The notes: generated from the sequence alone by a model not told the origin. Shown: positions 41,816-50,633, numbered from the stretch's first letter. The stretch: 64,000 nucleotides of DNA from JBLZUR01 sp048565625 (GCF_048565625.1 NZ_JBLZUR010000002.1:3100001-3164000); one strand, 5' to 3'. Numbers and translations: made by a program.

Positions 41816-42416
41816 GGCGGCGGACCTCCTCCATGCGGGCGAGGTAACGCGCGAGCACGTCGATCTCGATGTTGACGATATCCCCTTCGGCCAACGCACC
41901 AAGCGTCGTTACCTGGGCGGTATGGGGGATGATGTTGACGGCGAAGTGGGTGGTGCCGTCTGGCTGGTCGCTCACCTCGTTCACGGTCAGCGACACGCCG
42001 TCGATCGTCACCGATCCCTTGGCGGCAAGATACGGGGCAAGCGCCGGCCCGACCGAAAAGCCGATCCGCCGCGAGTCGCCATCGGGCTGGATGGCGCGCA
42101 CCGTACCCGTGCCGTCGACATGACCGGTGACGATATGCCCGCCGATCTCGTCGCCGATCTTCATCGCGCGTTCGAGGTTGAGGCGGCTCCCCGCGCTCCA
42201 TTGAGAGGCGGTGCGGGAGATCGTCTCCCCCGACACGTCCACCGCGAACCAGCCCGGCCCCTTGTCGACCACTGTCAGGCACACGCCCGAACAGGAGATC
42301 GACGCGCCCATGTCGATGGTCGCATGGTCGTACCCCGCCTCGACAGTGACGCGCATGTCGCCCCGGTTCTCGACGGAAGCGATACGGCCGATATCGGTGA
42401 TAATTCCGGTGAACAT
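41805..42416 (-). CDS. ribE: Riboflavin synthase alpha chain
   Basis: A 203-residue enzyme with two lumazine-binding repeats: 'MFTGIITDIGRIASVE' with 'SCSGVCLTVVDKGPGWFAVD', and 'HIVTGHVDGTGTVRAI' with 'VTIDGVSLTVNEVSDQ'. It dismutates two lumazines to riboflavin. Nine bases after the ribD stop and overlapping ribB, so ribD-ribE-ribB-ribH is one unit. No FMN riboswitch is seen in front of it. Confidence 0.95.
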   Translation of the reverse strand: MFTGIITDIGRIASVENRGDMRVTVEAGYDHATIDMGASISCSGVCLTVVDKGPGWFAVDVSGETISRTASQWSAGSRLNLERAMKIGDEIGGHIVTGHVDGTGTVRAIQPDGDSRRIGFSVGPALAPYLAAKGSVTIDGVSLTVNEVSDQPDGTTHFAVNIIPHTAQVTTLGALAEGDIVNIEIDVLARYLARMEEVRRHER

Positions 42417-42425
42417 GATCAGCCT

Positions 42426-43481
42426 CTAATCCCGCGCGCGCTCGTAGACTTCGAGAGCATCATTGCCAAGCATCCGGGCATCCACGCGCCGCCACCGGCC
42501 ATGCGCCTCGGCGAGGCTGGCGAGCCCGATCTCGCCGAGCGCACTCCGCCCCGCCCCGATCAGGATCGGCGCACGATAGAGCAGCAGCCGATCGACAAGG
42601 TCGGCCGAGAGGAAGGCGGCGGCAGTCCGCGCCCCGCCCTCGACAAACAGGTGGTCGGCGGGGAGCGAGGCGATGTCCCGGGGCGAGGCGATCCCATCGA
42701 CCCTTCTCTCTCCCCGGACCGCGTCATCCCCGCGAAAGCGGGGATCGCTCGAATCCAACGCTGACGTTTCCGTCAAGCGATCCCCGCCTTCGCGGGGATG
42801 ACGAGCGGAACTCAACACAAACCGCCTTGGACTCCGCCCCTCCAGTCCCGCCAGCCGCACATCCAGCCTCGGGCGATCCGACTCCCAGGTCCCCCGCCCC
42901 ACCAGGATCGCCTCATGCCGGCTCCGCTCCAGATGGACATGCGCGCGCGCGGCATCGCCGGTGATCCAGCGGCTCTCCCCATCCGCCCGCGCGATCATCC
43001 CGTCCAACGAGGTCGCGAGCTTCAGCGTGACATGCGGACGGCCGAAGCGCCGGCGCGTGAGGAACCCTGCCATCGACCGGCGCGCCTCGGTGGCCAGCAC
43101 GCCCGTCGCAACCACGATCCCCACGGTCCGTAGCCGCGCGACCCCCTGACCGTTCGTCCGCTCATCCGGATCGGTCAGCGCGATGACGACCCGTTCCGGC
43201 TTCGCCGCGACCAGCAGGTCGGCACAGGCCGGTCCCCGTTCGGACAGATGCGCACAAGGCTCCAGGGTCACGTAGACGGTCGCGCCACGCGCCGCCTCGC
43301 CCGCCTGCTCCAGCGCCAGCGCCTCGGCATGGGGACGTCCGCCCGCCTGCGTCCAGCCACGCCCGACGACTCGCGCATCCTTTACGATCACGCAGCCGAC
43401 ATTGGGGTTGGGCGCTGTCCGGCCGCGCCCGCGCTCCGCCAAAGCGAGCGCGGCGGCCATCCAGCGTTCGTCGTCGGTCAC
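42426..43481 (-). CDS. ribD: Bifunctional pyrimidine deaminase/reductase with an in-frame palindromic insertion
   Basis: A 351-residue enzyme for two steps of riboflavin synthesis. The deaminase zinc site is 'HAEALALEQAG' and 'TLEPCAHLSERGPACADLL'; the reductase domain has 'VTLKLATSLDGMIARADGES' and 'DHLFVEGGARTAAAFLSADL'. Residues about 227-254 ('HPREGGDR' ... 'DPRFRGDDA') are encoded by a family B palindrome and have no counterpart in typical RibD; they interrupt the reductase between 'RRFVLS' and 'DGIASP'. The frame stays open, so function is probably retained via a surface loop. The start overlaps the upstream small gene's stop. Confidence 0.93.
   Translation of the reverse strand: MTDDERWMAAALALAERGRGRTAPNPNVGCVIVKDARVVGRGWTQAGGRPHAEALALEQAGEAARGATVYVTLEPCAHLSERGPACADLLVAAKPERVVIALTDPDERTNGQGVARLRTVGIVVATGVLATEARRSMAGFLTRRRFGRPHVTLKLATSLDGMIARADGESRWITGDAARAHVHLERSRHEAILVGRGTWESDRPRLDVRLAGLEGRSPRRFVLSSARHPREGGDRLTETSALDSSDPRFRGDDAVRGERRVDGIASPRDIASLPADHLFVEGGARTAAAFLSADLVDRLLLYRAPILIGAGRSALGEIGLASLAEAHGRWRRVDARMLGNDALEVYERARD
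42721..42803. repeat. Family B palindrome inserted in frame inside ribD
   Basis: The left part GTCATCCCCGCGAAAGCGGG from 42722 and the right part ending CGCGGGGATGACG at 42803 contain mirror-image arms and two small hairpins (CCCCGC-GAAA-GCGGGG and CCCCGC-CTT-CGCGGGG). It is related to the intergenic copies at 3413 and 23395, here read as protein on the minus strand. Confidence 0.88.
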
Positions 43482-43801
43482 TCGATGCCGAGCTTGTCGG
43501 CAAGGCGCTTGTACGCCGCCTGCTTCTCAGCCGCGGCCTTGTCCTTAATCGCCTTGTCGATCTTCTGCTGCGCGATGATCTCTTCGTCGCTGCGGTTCGC
43601 GGGCCAGCTCTGGACGTAGATGATCGTCCGCGTCGGCGGCTGGTCCATCGCCGCGTCGTGATAGAACCCCCAGATGATCAGCGCCGGCACCAGCACGGCC
43701 AGCCCCGCGAAGATCAGCTGATGCTTCTCCCGCGTCGCAAAGAAGGCGCGGATATCGGCGACGAGGACGCTCGGGCGGGCAGGGCGGGGCAGCATGGCCA
43801 T
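43478..43801 (-). CDS. Small single-pass membrane protein, unknown function
   Basis: A 107-residue protein: a cytosolic basic N-terminus (MAMLPRPARPSVLV...), one membrane helix at about residues 29-46 ('LIFAGLAVLVPALIIWGF'), then a charged, helical periplasmic tail ('EEIIAQQKIDKAIKDKAAAE') that could form a coiled coil. I do not recognise a family. The stop overlaps the ribD start by four bases, so it is translated ahead of the riboflavin operon; gltX lies 38 bases away on the same strand. Confidence 0.75.
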   Translation of the reverse strand: MAMLPRPARPSVLVADIRAFFATREKHQLIFAGLAVLVPALIIWGFYHDAAMDQPPTRTIIYVQSWPANRSDEEIIAQQKIDKAIKDKAAAEKQAAYKRLADKLGIE

Positions 43802-43839
43802 GCGCGCAAGATAGGCGCTCCGGACCGGACCCGCCAGTC

Positions 43840-45171
43840 TCAGCCCCTCAAGCGCCTGATCGCCTCTTCGCGCCCGATCAGCGGCAGCAGCGCCGCCATG
43901 TCCGGCCCATGCTCCCGCCCGGTCAGCGCCAGGCGGAGCGGCAGGAACAGCGCCCGGCCCTTGCGCCCGGTCTCCGCCTTCAGCGCACCCGTCAGCGCCG
44001 GCCAGGGCTCGGCCCAGTCGAGCCCCTCGGCGATCTCCGCCGCGCGGGACACAAAGGCGCGATCCGCCTCGTCCAATTCCGGCGCGACCACCGGCCCGGT
44101 CACCACCGCCCACCAGTCCGCAGCCTCGGCAAGCGTCGCGATGTTGGCCCGGATCGCGTCCCATCCCGCCGCAGTCATCCCCGTCGGCAGGCGATCGGCC
44201 ACCTGCTCGAAGCTTATCAGGTGCAGCGTCTTGGCATTCAGCGCCACCAGCTCCGCTTCATCGAAGCGGGCGGGCGCCCGGCCGAAGCGGGCGAAGTCGA
44301 ACCCCTCGACCAGCGGCTCGGGCGAGGCGACCGCGACCACCGGATCGCTCGTCCCGATCCGCGCGAGCAGCGCCAGGATCGTCACCGACTCGACCCCTGC
44401 GACACGGAACGCGTCCACCCCCAGCGACCCCAGCCGCTTGGAAAGCTTGCCCTCCGCGCCGGTCAGCAGCGCCTCATGCGCGAAGGCGGGTGGTGTCGCA
44501 CCCAGAGCCGAGAACATCTGCAGCTGCAGCCCGGTATTGGTGACATGGTCCTCGCCGCGCACCACAGTCGTCACGCCCATGTCGATGTCGTCGATCACGC
44601 TCGGCAGCATGTAGAGCCACGTCCCGTCCGCCCGGCGCACGACGGGATCGGACATCAGCGACGGGTCGAGCTTCTGCGGCCCCCGGATCAAATCGTCCCA
44701 GACGATCGGCTCATCGTGATCCAGCTTGAACCGCCAATGCGGCGCGACCCCGCTCGCCTCCAGTTCCGCGCGCTGGACGTCGGTCAGGTTCAGCGCCGCG
44801 CGATCATAGACCGGCGGCAGCCCCCGCCCGGCCAGCACCTTGCGGCGGAGGTCCAGTTCCTGCGCGGTTTCGTATGCCGGATAGACCCGGCCGGCCGCCT
44901 TCAGCCGTGCAAATGCCGCCTCGTAGAGGTCGAACCGCTCCGATTGCCGCACGCTCCCGTCCGGATGCAGTCCCAGCCAGGCGAGATCCCCTCGGATCGA
45001 CTCGGCAAAGGCCTCGGTCGATCGCTCCGCATCGGTATCGTCCAGCCGCAGCAGGAATCGCCCGCCCGTCTTCCGCGCCCACAGCCAGTTGTGCAGCGCC
45101 GTGCGGATATTGCCGACATGCAGCCGTCCGGTCGGCGACGGCGCGAAGCGGGTGACGGCGGGGCTCGCCAT
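43840..45171 (-). CDS. gltX: Glutamate-tRNA ligase
   Basis: A 443-residue class I synthetase. The HIGH-type motif is 'APSPTGRLHVGNIRTALHN', the KMSKS-type motif 'GAEGKLSKRLGS'; 'RLDDTDAERST' and 'VVRGEDHVTNTGLQLQM' are typical. Alphaproteobacteria often carry two GltX, one for tRNA-Gln; which type this is cannot be settled by eye. Between a DUF3035 gene and the small membrane gene, same strand. Confidence 0.95.
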   Translation of the reverse strand: MASPAVTRFAPSPTGRLHVGNIRTALHNWLWARKTGGRFLLRLDDTDAERSTEAFAESIRGDLAWLGLHPDGSVRQSERFDLYEAAFARLKAAGRVYPAYETAQELDLRRKVLAGRGLPPVYDRAALNLTDVQRAELEASGVAPHWRFKLDHDEPIVWDDLIRGPQKLDPSLMSDPVVRRADGTWLYMLPSVIDDIDMGVTTVVRGEDHVTNTGLQLQMFSALGATPPAFAHEALLTGAEGKLSKRLGSLGVDAFRVAGVESVTILALLARIGTSDPVVAVASPEPLVEGFDFARFGRAPARFDEAELVALNAKTLHLISFEQVADRLPTGMTAAGWDAIRANIATLAEAADWWAVVTGPVVAPELDEADRAFVSRAAEIAEGLDWAEPWPALTGALKAETGRKGRALFLPLRLALTGREHGPDMAALLPLIGREEAIRRLRG

Positions 45172-45192
45172 GTGCGGCGATCCTCCGGCTGC

Positions 45193-45618
45193 TTATTGCG
45201 GGGTCGAGACCTGCGCGTCCTGGCCGCTGCCGGCGGGGGCCGCGATGATCTGCTGCGTCGTCGCACCCTTGTCGACAACGGTCGGCGTGCCGCCGGTGCC
45301 GACATCGGTACGGATGCCCGGTGCCGCCGCACGCGCCGACCCCGCCTCGTTCAGCACGCCGTTCTCACCCGCGCTGCGCGGCGCCGGGCCGCCGAACATC
45401 GCCTGCAGCGCCTGGGTACTCGAATCCGCCTCCTGCGGGCGCGGCGCGCCGGGCTTGGGCGGGGCGAGCGCGAAGTCGGGCGGCACGACCAGCGGCGCGC
45501 GGCGCGCCACCGCGAACTCGTCCAGCCCGCTGCGCGCATAGCCGCGCTTGTTGTTGCCGCAGCCGGCGAGAGCCAGCGTCACGCAGACGGCCGTCGCCGC
45601 CAGAACCACCTTACGCAT
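45193..45618 (-). CDS. DUF3035 family lipoprotein
   Basis: A 141-residue lipoprotein: signal 'VCVTLALAGCGNN' with lipobox LAGC, then the conserved 'GLDEFAVARRAPLVVPPDFA' block and 'LAPPKPGAPRP', the DUF3035 hallmark; the rest is low-complexity Ala/Pro/Gly. Function unknown. It follows lspA with a short overlap, fitting the alphaproteobacterial ileS-lspA-DUF3035 order; LspA would process it. Confidence 0.85.
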   Translation of the reverse strand: MRKVVLAATAVCVTLALAGCGNNKRGYARSGLDEFAVARRAPLVVPPDFALAPPKPGAPRPQEADSSTQALQAMFGGPAPRSAGENGVLNEAGSARAAAPGIRTDVGTGGTPTVVDKGATTQQIIAAPAGSGQDAQVSTPQ

Positions 45619-46123
45619 CGCGAACCTCCGAACCGGGCTTGTCCCCTTTCGCGAAAACCGCGCGATAAAGGAGAAGGACGACGCCGATGCTAATCGCCGC
45701 ATCGCCGACATTGAAGACATAAAAGGGCTGCCACCCGCCGAAGTGCAGATCGGCATAGTCGACCACATAGCCGAGCCGCGCGCGATCGAGGATGTTGCCG
45801 AGCGCGCCGCCCAGCACCGCGCCCAGGATCATCGCCTCCGCCCGGCTCCGCTCGCGCATGATCCACACGAAGACACCGAAGGCGATCAGCCCGGTCATGA
45901 TGACGAGCAGCCAGCGGTGGAAGTCGGTTTCTGCGGTGAGGAAGCCCATCGATACGCCGGGATTCTCCACCCAGCGCAGGTTGAAGATCGGCAGGATCTC
46001 GATCAACCCCGCCGCGCGCAGACGGACGACCTCGGTCACCCAGTATTTCACCAGCTGGTCGGCCAGGAACACCAGAAGTGCGATCAGGAACGCCGCCTTC
46101 TGCGGCCGCGCCATATCAGCCAT
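45611..46123 (-). CDS. lspA: Lipoprotein signal peptidase
   Basis: About 170 residues with four membrane helices. Conserved LspA blocks are 'FLADQLVKYWVTE' (first Asp region), 'RWVENPGVSMGFL', 'GGALGNILDRARLGYVVDYA' (catalytic Asp) and 'FYVFNVGDAAISIGVVLL' (second catalytic Asp). It cleaves prolipoproteins in the inner membrane. The start at 46123 overlaps the ileS stop; an ATG three codons later is also possible. Confidence 0.94.
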   Translation of the reverse strand: MADMARPQKAAFLIALLVFLADQLVKYWVTEVVRLRAAGLIEILPIFNLRWVENPGVSMGFLTAETDFHRWLLVIMTGLIAFGVFVWIMRERSRAEAMILGAVLGGALGNILDRARLGYVVDYADLHFGGWQPFYVFNVGDAAISIGVVLLLYRAVFAKGDKPGSEVRDA

Positions 46124-49067
46124 GCACCACGTCGCCGCATCGGTCGCAGAGCGCGCCGTCGTCCACCACCTCGGGCAGTTTCCGCCAGCACCGCCCGCAC
46201 TTATGCCGCGCCGTCGGCTCGACATGCACGCCGACGCCCTCGACACCCTCCACCGTGTGCATCGATCCCTCGCGGGTGGAGACCACCTCCAGCTCAGAGA
46301 CGATGGCGATGTCGGCGAACGGCACCGACGCGACCAGCGCGCGGTCCTCGGTCGATCCCAGCGCCAGCGTCACCTTGGCGTCGAGGCTCGATCCGATCAC
46401 CTTTTCGCGCCTCAGCGGCTCGATCGCGTTGGTCACGACGAAGCGGATGTCGCGCAGCCGGTTCCACCGCGCGGCGAGTTCGTCGTTGCGCCAGCCCTCC
46501 GGGATCACCGGCCAGCTTTCCAGATGGATCGACCCGCCAACGCCGTCGAACCGGCTCTTCCATACCTCTTCGGTCGTGAAGACGAGGATCGGCGCGAACC
46601 AGCGGACCAGAGCGTGGAACACCTGGTCGAGCACGGTGCGATAGGCCTGCCGCACGGGGCTCGCCTGCCCGTCGCAATAGAGCACGTCCTTGCGGATATC
46701 GAAGAAGAACGCCGACAGGTCGTTGTTCGCAAAGGTGCTGAGCGCCGTCACATAGCGGTTGAACTCATAGGCCTCGACCGCCGCCTTCAGCTCGGCGTCC
46801 AGCTCGGCCAGCCGGTGCTGCACCCAGCGCTCAAGCTCCGGCAACTCTTCGTCCCCGGTCCACTCCTCCGCATCGAAGTCGCTGAGCGCGCCGAGCAGGT
46901 AGCGGAACGTGTTCCTGAGCTTCCGGTATCCGTCCGATGCGCCCGCCAGCACCTCGTTGCTGATCCGCACATCGTCGAAATAGTCGGTGGACGCGACCCA
47001 CAGGCGCAGGATGTCCGCCCCGCTCTGGTCCATGATCTTCAGCGGGTCGACCACGTTGCCGACCGATTTCGACATCTTGCGCCCCTGTCCGTCCAGCGCG
47101 AAGCCGTGGGTCAAGACCGCCTGATACGGCGCGCGCCCCCGCGTTCCGCTGCTTTCGAGGAGCGAGGACTGGAACCAGCCGCGATGCTGGTCCGACCCCT
47201 CGACATAGAGGTCGGCGATCAGCCCCGGATAATTCGGCTCGACCACGAAGGCATGGGTGGAGCCGCTGTCGAACCACACGTCGAGGATGTCGCGGACGAC
47301 CTCGTAATCGTCGAGGCTGTAGCTGTTGCCCAGCAGCTCCTGATGATCGGCGGTATACCAGGCATCCGCGCCGCCCGCCTTGAACGCCTCCAGGATGCGC
47401 GCATTGACGGCCTCGTCGCGGAGGTACTCGCCGGTCTTGCGGTTGACGTAGAGCGCGATCGGCACGCCCCAGGCCCGCTGCCGGCTGATCACCCAGTCCG
47501 GCCGCCCCGCGACCATCGTCCCGATCCGGTTCCGCGACCGCTCCGGCACCCACCGCGTCTGCTTGATCGCGCGCTCGGCGATCTGGCGCAGGGTCTTGCC
47601 CCCGGTTTCCGAGTGACCCAAGCTGTCCGGCCGTTCGCCCTGAGCTTGTCGAAGGGCCAGTGCCGACGGTTCCGCTGGCGCTTCGACAGGCTCAGCGCGA
47701 ACGAGCTTTTCCCCAATCGCCCGATCCATCGCGATGAACCACTGCGGCGTACACCGGAAGATGATCTTCGCCTTGGACCGCCAGCTATGCGGATAGCTGT
47801 GCTTGTAGTCGTAGGACGCCGCCAGCAGCGCCCCCGCCTCCCGCAGGTCCGAACAGATCGGCCCCTCCGGCGCGTTCAGCTTCGGGTTGATGACCGACAG
47901 GCTCTGCCCGCCCTGCCAGGCCCAATCCTCGCGATACCGCCCGTCGTCGCGCACCGCGAAGACCGGATCGATCCCGTTCGCCTTGCATAGCTCGAAATCG
48001 TCCTCGCCATGATCCGGCGCCATATGGACGAGGCCTGTGCCGGTATCGGTGGTGACGAACTCGCCCGGCAGGAACGGACGGGGCTTGGCGAAGAAGCCGC
48101 CGCGCTCGTGCATCGGATGGCGTGCGATTGTGCCGGCGAGTTCAGAACCCTTGCCCGCCCACGTTACTGTCCAGCCACTGCCTTCAGATAGCCAAGGACT
48201 GCTTTCGGCCCGCTGCAAGGTCGAATTAAGAAGCTCTTGCGCTGCAAGGAAAACGCGACCACCCGCACGCACGGCAACATACTCAACCTCCGGCCCATAG
48301 GCGATCGCCTGGTTGACCGGGATCGTCCACGGCGTCGTCGTCCAGATCACCGCATGCGCACCGATCAGCTCCTTGATCGGCGAATCCACGATCTCGAACC
48401 CGACATCGATCTGCGTCGAGGTGATGTCCTCGTACTCGACCTCCGCTTCCGCCAGCGCGGTCTTCTCGACCGGGCTCCACATCACCGGCTTCGCACCGCG
48501 ATAAAGCTGCCCCGTCTCGGCGAACTTCAGCAGCTCGCCCGCGATCACCGCCTCGGCCTCGTACTTCATCGTCAAATATGGGTCGTCCCACCGCCCCAGC
48601 ACGCCCAGCCGCTTGAACTGGCCGCGCTGCACGTCGACCCATTTCTCGGCATAGGCGCGGCATTCGGCGCGGAAGGCGATCGGGTCGACCGCGTCCTTGT
48701 CCAGCTTCTTGGCGCGATACTGCTCCTCGACCTTCCACTCGATCGGCAGGCCGTGGCAGTCCCATCCGGGGATATACGGCGCGTCGAACCCCTGCAGCGT
48801 CTTCGACCGGACGATGATGTCCTTCAGCACCTTGTTCAGCGCATGGCCCATATGGATGTCGCCATTGGCGTAGGGCGGGCCATCGTGGAGGATGTAGCGC
48901 GGCTTGCCGTTCCGCTTGGCGCGGACCTGGCCGTAGAGGTCCGCCGTCTCCCATTCCGCGAGAATGGCCGGCTCCTTCTGCGCGAGGCCGGCCTTCATCG
49001 GGAAGTCGGTCTTGGGCAGGAACACGGTCGCCCGGTAATCGGGGGCTTGATCGGCGGAATCGGACAT
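46116..49067 (-). CDS. ileS: Isoleucine-tRNA ligase with an in-frame palindromic insertion
   Basis: A 983-residue class I synthetase. HIGH motif 'YANGDIHMGHALNK' (72-75), CP1 editing domain ('HMAPDHGEDDFELCKANG'), KMSKS 'GQGRKMSKSVGNVVDP', C-terminal zinc finger 'CGRCWRKLPEVVDDGALCDR'. Residues about 455-479 ('LVRAEPVEAPAEPSALALRQ' then AQGER) are encoded by a family A palindrome and sit between the end of the editing domain and 'GKTLRQIAERAI'. The frame is open and all catalytic motifs are intact. ATG 49067 is the start; a longer upstream frame is unlikely. Operon ribF-ileS-lspA. Confidence 0.96.
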   Translation of the reverse strand: MSDSADQAPDYRATVFLPKTDFPMKAGLAQKEPAILAEWETADLYGQVRAKRNGKPRYILHDGPPYANGDIHMGHALNKVLKDIIVRSKTLQGFDAPYIPGWDCHGLPIEWKVEEQYRAKKLDKDAVDPIAFRAECRAYAEKWVDVQRGQFKRLGVLGRWDDPYLTMKYEAEAVIAGELLKFAETGQLYRGAKPVMWSPVEKTALAEAEVEYEDITSTQIDVGFEIVDSPIKELIGAHAVIWTTTPWTIPVNQAIAYGPEVEYVAVRAGGRVFLAAQELLNSTLQRAESSPWLSEGSGWTVTWAGKGSELAGTIARHPMHERGGFFAKPRPFLPGEFVTTDTGTGLVHMAPDHGEDDFELCKANGIDPVFAVRDDGRYREDWAWQGGQSLSVINPKLNAPEGPICSDLREAGALLAASYDYKHSYPHSWRSKAKIIFRCTPQWFIAMDRAIGEKLVRAEPVEAPAEPSALALRQAQGERPDSLGHSETGGKTLRQIAERAIKQTRWVPERSRNRIGTMVAGRPDWVISRQRAWGVPIALYVNRKTGEYLRDEAVNARILEAFKAGGADAWYTADHQELLGNSYSLDDYEVVRDILDVWFDSGSTHAFVVEPNYPGLIADLYVEGSDQHRGWFQSSLLESSGTRGRAPYQAVLTHGFALDGQGRKMSKSVGNVVDPLKIMDQSGADILRLWVASTDYFDDVRISNEVLAGASDGYRKLRNTFRYLLGALSDFDAEEWTGDEELPELERWVQHRLAELDAELKAAVEAYEFNRYVTALSTFANNDLSAFFFDIRKDVLYCDGQASPVRQAYRTVLDQVFHALVRWFAPILVFTTEEVWKSRFDGVGGSIHLESWPVIPEGWRNDELAARWNRLRDIRFVVTNAIEPLRREKVIGSSLDAKVTLALGSTEDRALVASVPFADIAIVSELEVVSTREGSMHTVEGVEGVGVHVEPTARHKCGRCWRKLPEVVDDGALCDRCGDVVHG
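47631..47703. repeat. Family A palindrome inserted in frame inside ileS
   Basis: The left arm CCGTTCGCCCTGAGCTTGTC from 47631 and the right arm GCTTCGACAGGCTCAGCGCG plus AACG to 47703 are reverse complements with a few differences. It is essentially the element found between genes at 378 and 18764, but here it is translated as part of IleS on the minus strand. Confidence 0.9.
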
Positions 49068-49077
49068 GGCCTGCCGC

Positions 49078-50019
49078 TTAGGGGAGGCGGGATGTCCTCG
49101 CAAGGATGGCGCGGGCCTCGGCACAGTCCTTGTCCATCTGCGCGGTCAACGCGTCCAGCGTGTCGAACTTCGCCTCCGGCCGGATATAGCCGACGAACTC
49201 GACCCCGATCGTCTGTCCATAGAGGTCGCCCGCATAGTCGAAGAAGAACGCCTCCAGCAGCTCGATAGGCGGGTCAAAGGTCGGGCGGACGCCGATATTC
49301 GCCGCCCCCTCCAGCTCGCGGCCATCGGGCAGATGCCCGCGCACCGCATAGATGCCGTAGCGCGGCCGGATGTACCCGCCCAGCGCAACGTTGGCGGTCG
49401 GGTAGCCGATCGTCCGCCCCAGCTTTGCGCCATGCTCGACCTGCCCCTCGATCACGAAGGGACGGGTGAGCAGCGCCGCCGCCGTTCCGCAGTCGCCCTC
49501 GCGCAAGGCTTGCCGAATGCGGGATGAGGAGATGATTCCCTCGGCATCCCGCACCGGCTCCACGGCCTCGACGGTCAGGCCGTGCCGACCGCCAAGGTCC
49601 CGTAACAGCGCGATGTCGCCGCTGCGCCCCTTGCCGAAGGTGAAGTCCACGCCGGTCACCACGCCTTTGGCACCGATCGCGCCGACCAGCCGCTTCAGCA
49701 CGAAGTCGTCCGCACTCTCCTCCGCCATCCGCGCGTCGAAGGGGAAGACCAGCATCGCGTCGGCCCCGGCCTCAGCGAAGAAGCGCTGGCGCTGCTCCAG
49801 CGTGGTCAGCTGGAATGGCGGCGTGTCAGGCCGGAAGAAGCACGCCGGATGCGGCGCGAAGGTCGCGATGATCGCCGGCCCGCCAATGGCGCGCGCACGC
49901 GCGATCGCCGCATCCGCAACGGCGCGATGCCCCCGGTGAAATCCGTCGAAATTGCCGAGCGCGATCACCCCGCCGCGGAACCCGGCGGGAAGCACGCTGC
50001 CGCCGTCCAGCCGCTCCAT
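49078..50019 (-). CDS. ribF: Bifunctional riboflavin kinase/FAD synthetase
   Basis: A 313-residue enzyme making FMN then FAD. The N-terminal adenylyltransferase has 'VIALGNFDGFHRGHRAVADA' and 'ISSSRIRQALREGD'; the C-terminal flavokinase has 'GRTIGYPTANVALGGYIRPR' (the PTAN metal/ATP motif) and 'DLYGQTIGVEFVGYIRPEAK'. ATG 50019 begins MERLDGG. Ten bases before ileS on the same strand, a classical pairing. Confidence 0.95.
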   Translation of the reverse strand: MERLDGGSVLPAGFRGGVIALGNFDGFHRGHRAVADAAIARARAIGGPAIIATFAPHPACFFRPDTPPFQLTTLEQRQRFFAEAGADAMLVFPFDARMAEESADDFVLKRLVGAIGAKGVVTGVDFTFGKGRSGDIALLRDLGGRHGLTVEAVEPVRDAEGIISSSRIRQALREGDCGTAAALLTRPFVIEGQVEHGAKLGRTIGYPTANVALGGYIRPRYGIYAVRGHLPDGRELEGAANIGVRPTFDPPIELLEAFFFDYAGDLYGQTIGVEFVGYIRPEAKFDTLDALTAQMDKDCAEARAILARTSRLP

Positions 50020-50039
50020 GCCCGCGGCTATAGGGGGGC

Positions 50040-50531
50040 TCAACGCCGTATCAAAGTCACGAATGCGAAGCCGGGCCGCTCTCCCTCGGACCCGTGGACC
50101 TCACGCTCTACTTCGACCCACACCGCTGGGTCGGGCGCAGGGATGGATGCGTCCCCTTCATAGTCGCGATTGATCTCGGTCAGTTCGATTCTGTCGGCGA
50201 TGTCCGCGAAGACGGCGAAGATCTCCGCCCCGCCGATCACCGACACGCGTGTCCCCTCGACCGCCGCCAGCGCCTCCTCGGCGCTGTAGACCGCCATCGC
50301 GCCCTCCGCCGACCAATGCGGGTCCCGGGTCAGCACGATATGCGCGCGGCCCGGCAGCAGGCCGGGCAGGCTGTCGAATGTCTTGCGCCCCATGATCATC
50401 GGCGCGCCCTGCGTCTTCGCCTTGAAATGCTTCAGGTCGGCGGGGATGTGCCAGGGCAGCTTTCCGTCCCGCCCGATCACGCCGTTTCGGGCGCGGGCGA
50501 CGACAAACACGATCTCCGGACGGCTCGACAT
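50040..50531 (-). CDS. folA: Dihydrofolate reductase
   Basis: A 163-residue enzyme reducing dihydrofolate with NADPH. 'VARARNGVIGRDGKLPWHIP' with the following 'ADLKHFK' supplies the catalytic acid (Asp) and folate site; 'GAPMIMGRKTFDSLPG' and 'VSVIGGAEIFAVF' are the NADPH-binding signatures. An ATG at 50537 would add two residues. It pairs functionally with thyA 700 bases away, the two separated by two small membrane-protein genes. Confidence 0.95.
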   Translation of the reverse strand: MSSRPEIVFVVARARNGVIGRDGKLPWHIPADLKHFKAKTQGAPMIMGRKTFDSLPGLLPGRAHIVLTRDPHWSAEGAMAVYSAEEALAAVEGTRVSVIGGAEIFAVFADIADRIELTEINRDYEGDASIPAPDPAVWVEVEREVHGSEGERPGFAFVTLIRR

Positions 50532-50633
50532 CAGCATTGCTTACGCGTTTCCGCGCATTTCCGGAACCGGGCGGAGGTCTCCTGCGTAATGCGGAAAACG
50601 GGTCATAGAGGCCCGGACCGCAGGAGTACGGAT

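Noticed and set aside
42417..43481. FMN riboswitch controlling the riboflavin genes
   Set aside because: The genes overlap or lie within ten bases of each other and the conserved RFN leader sequence is not visible upstream.
45792..47990. A 732-codon plus-strand open frame opposite lspA and ileS
   Set aside because: Low-complexity Arg/Asp/Leu composition typical of the antisense of a GC-rich gene; ileS on the minus strand has every expected motif.
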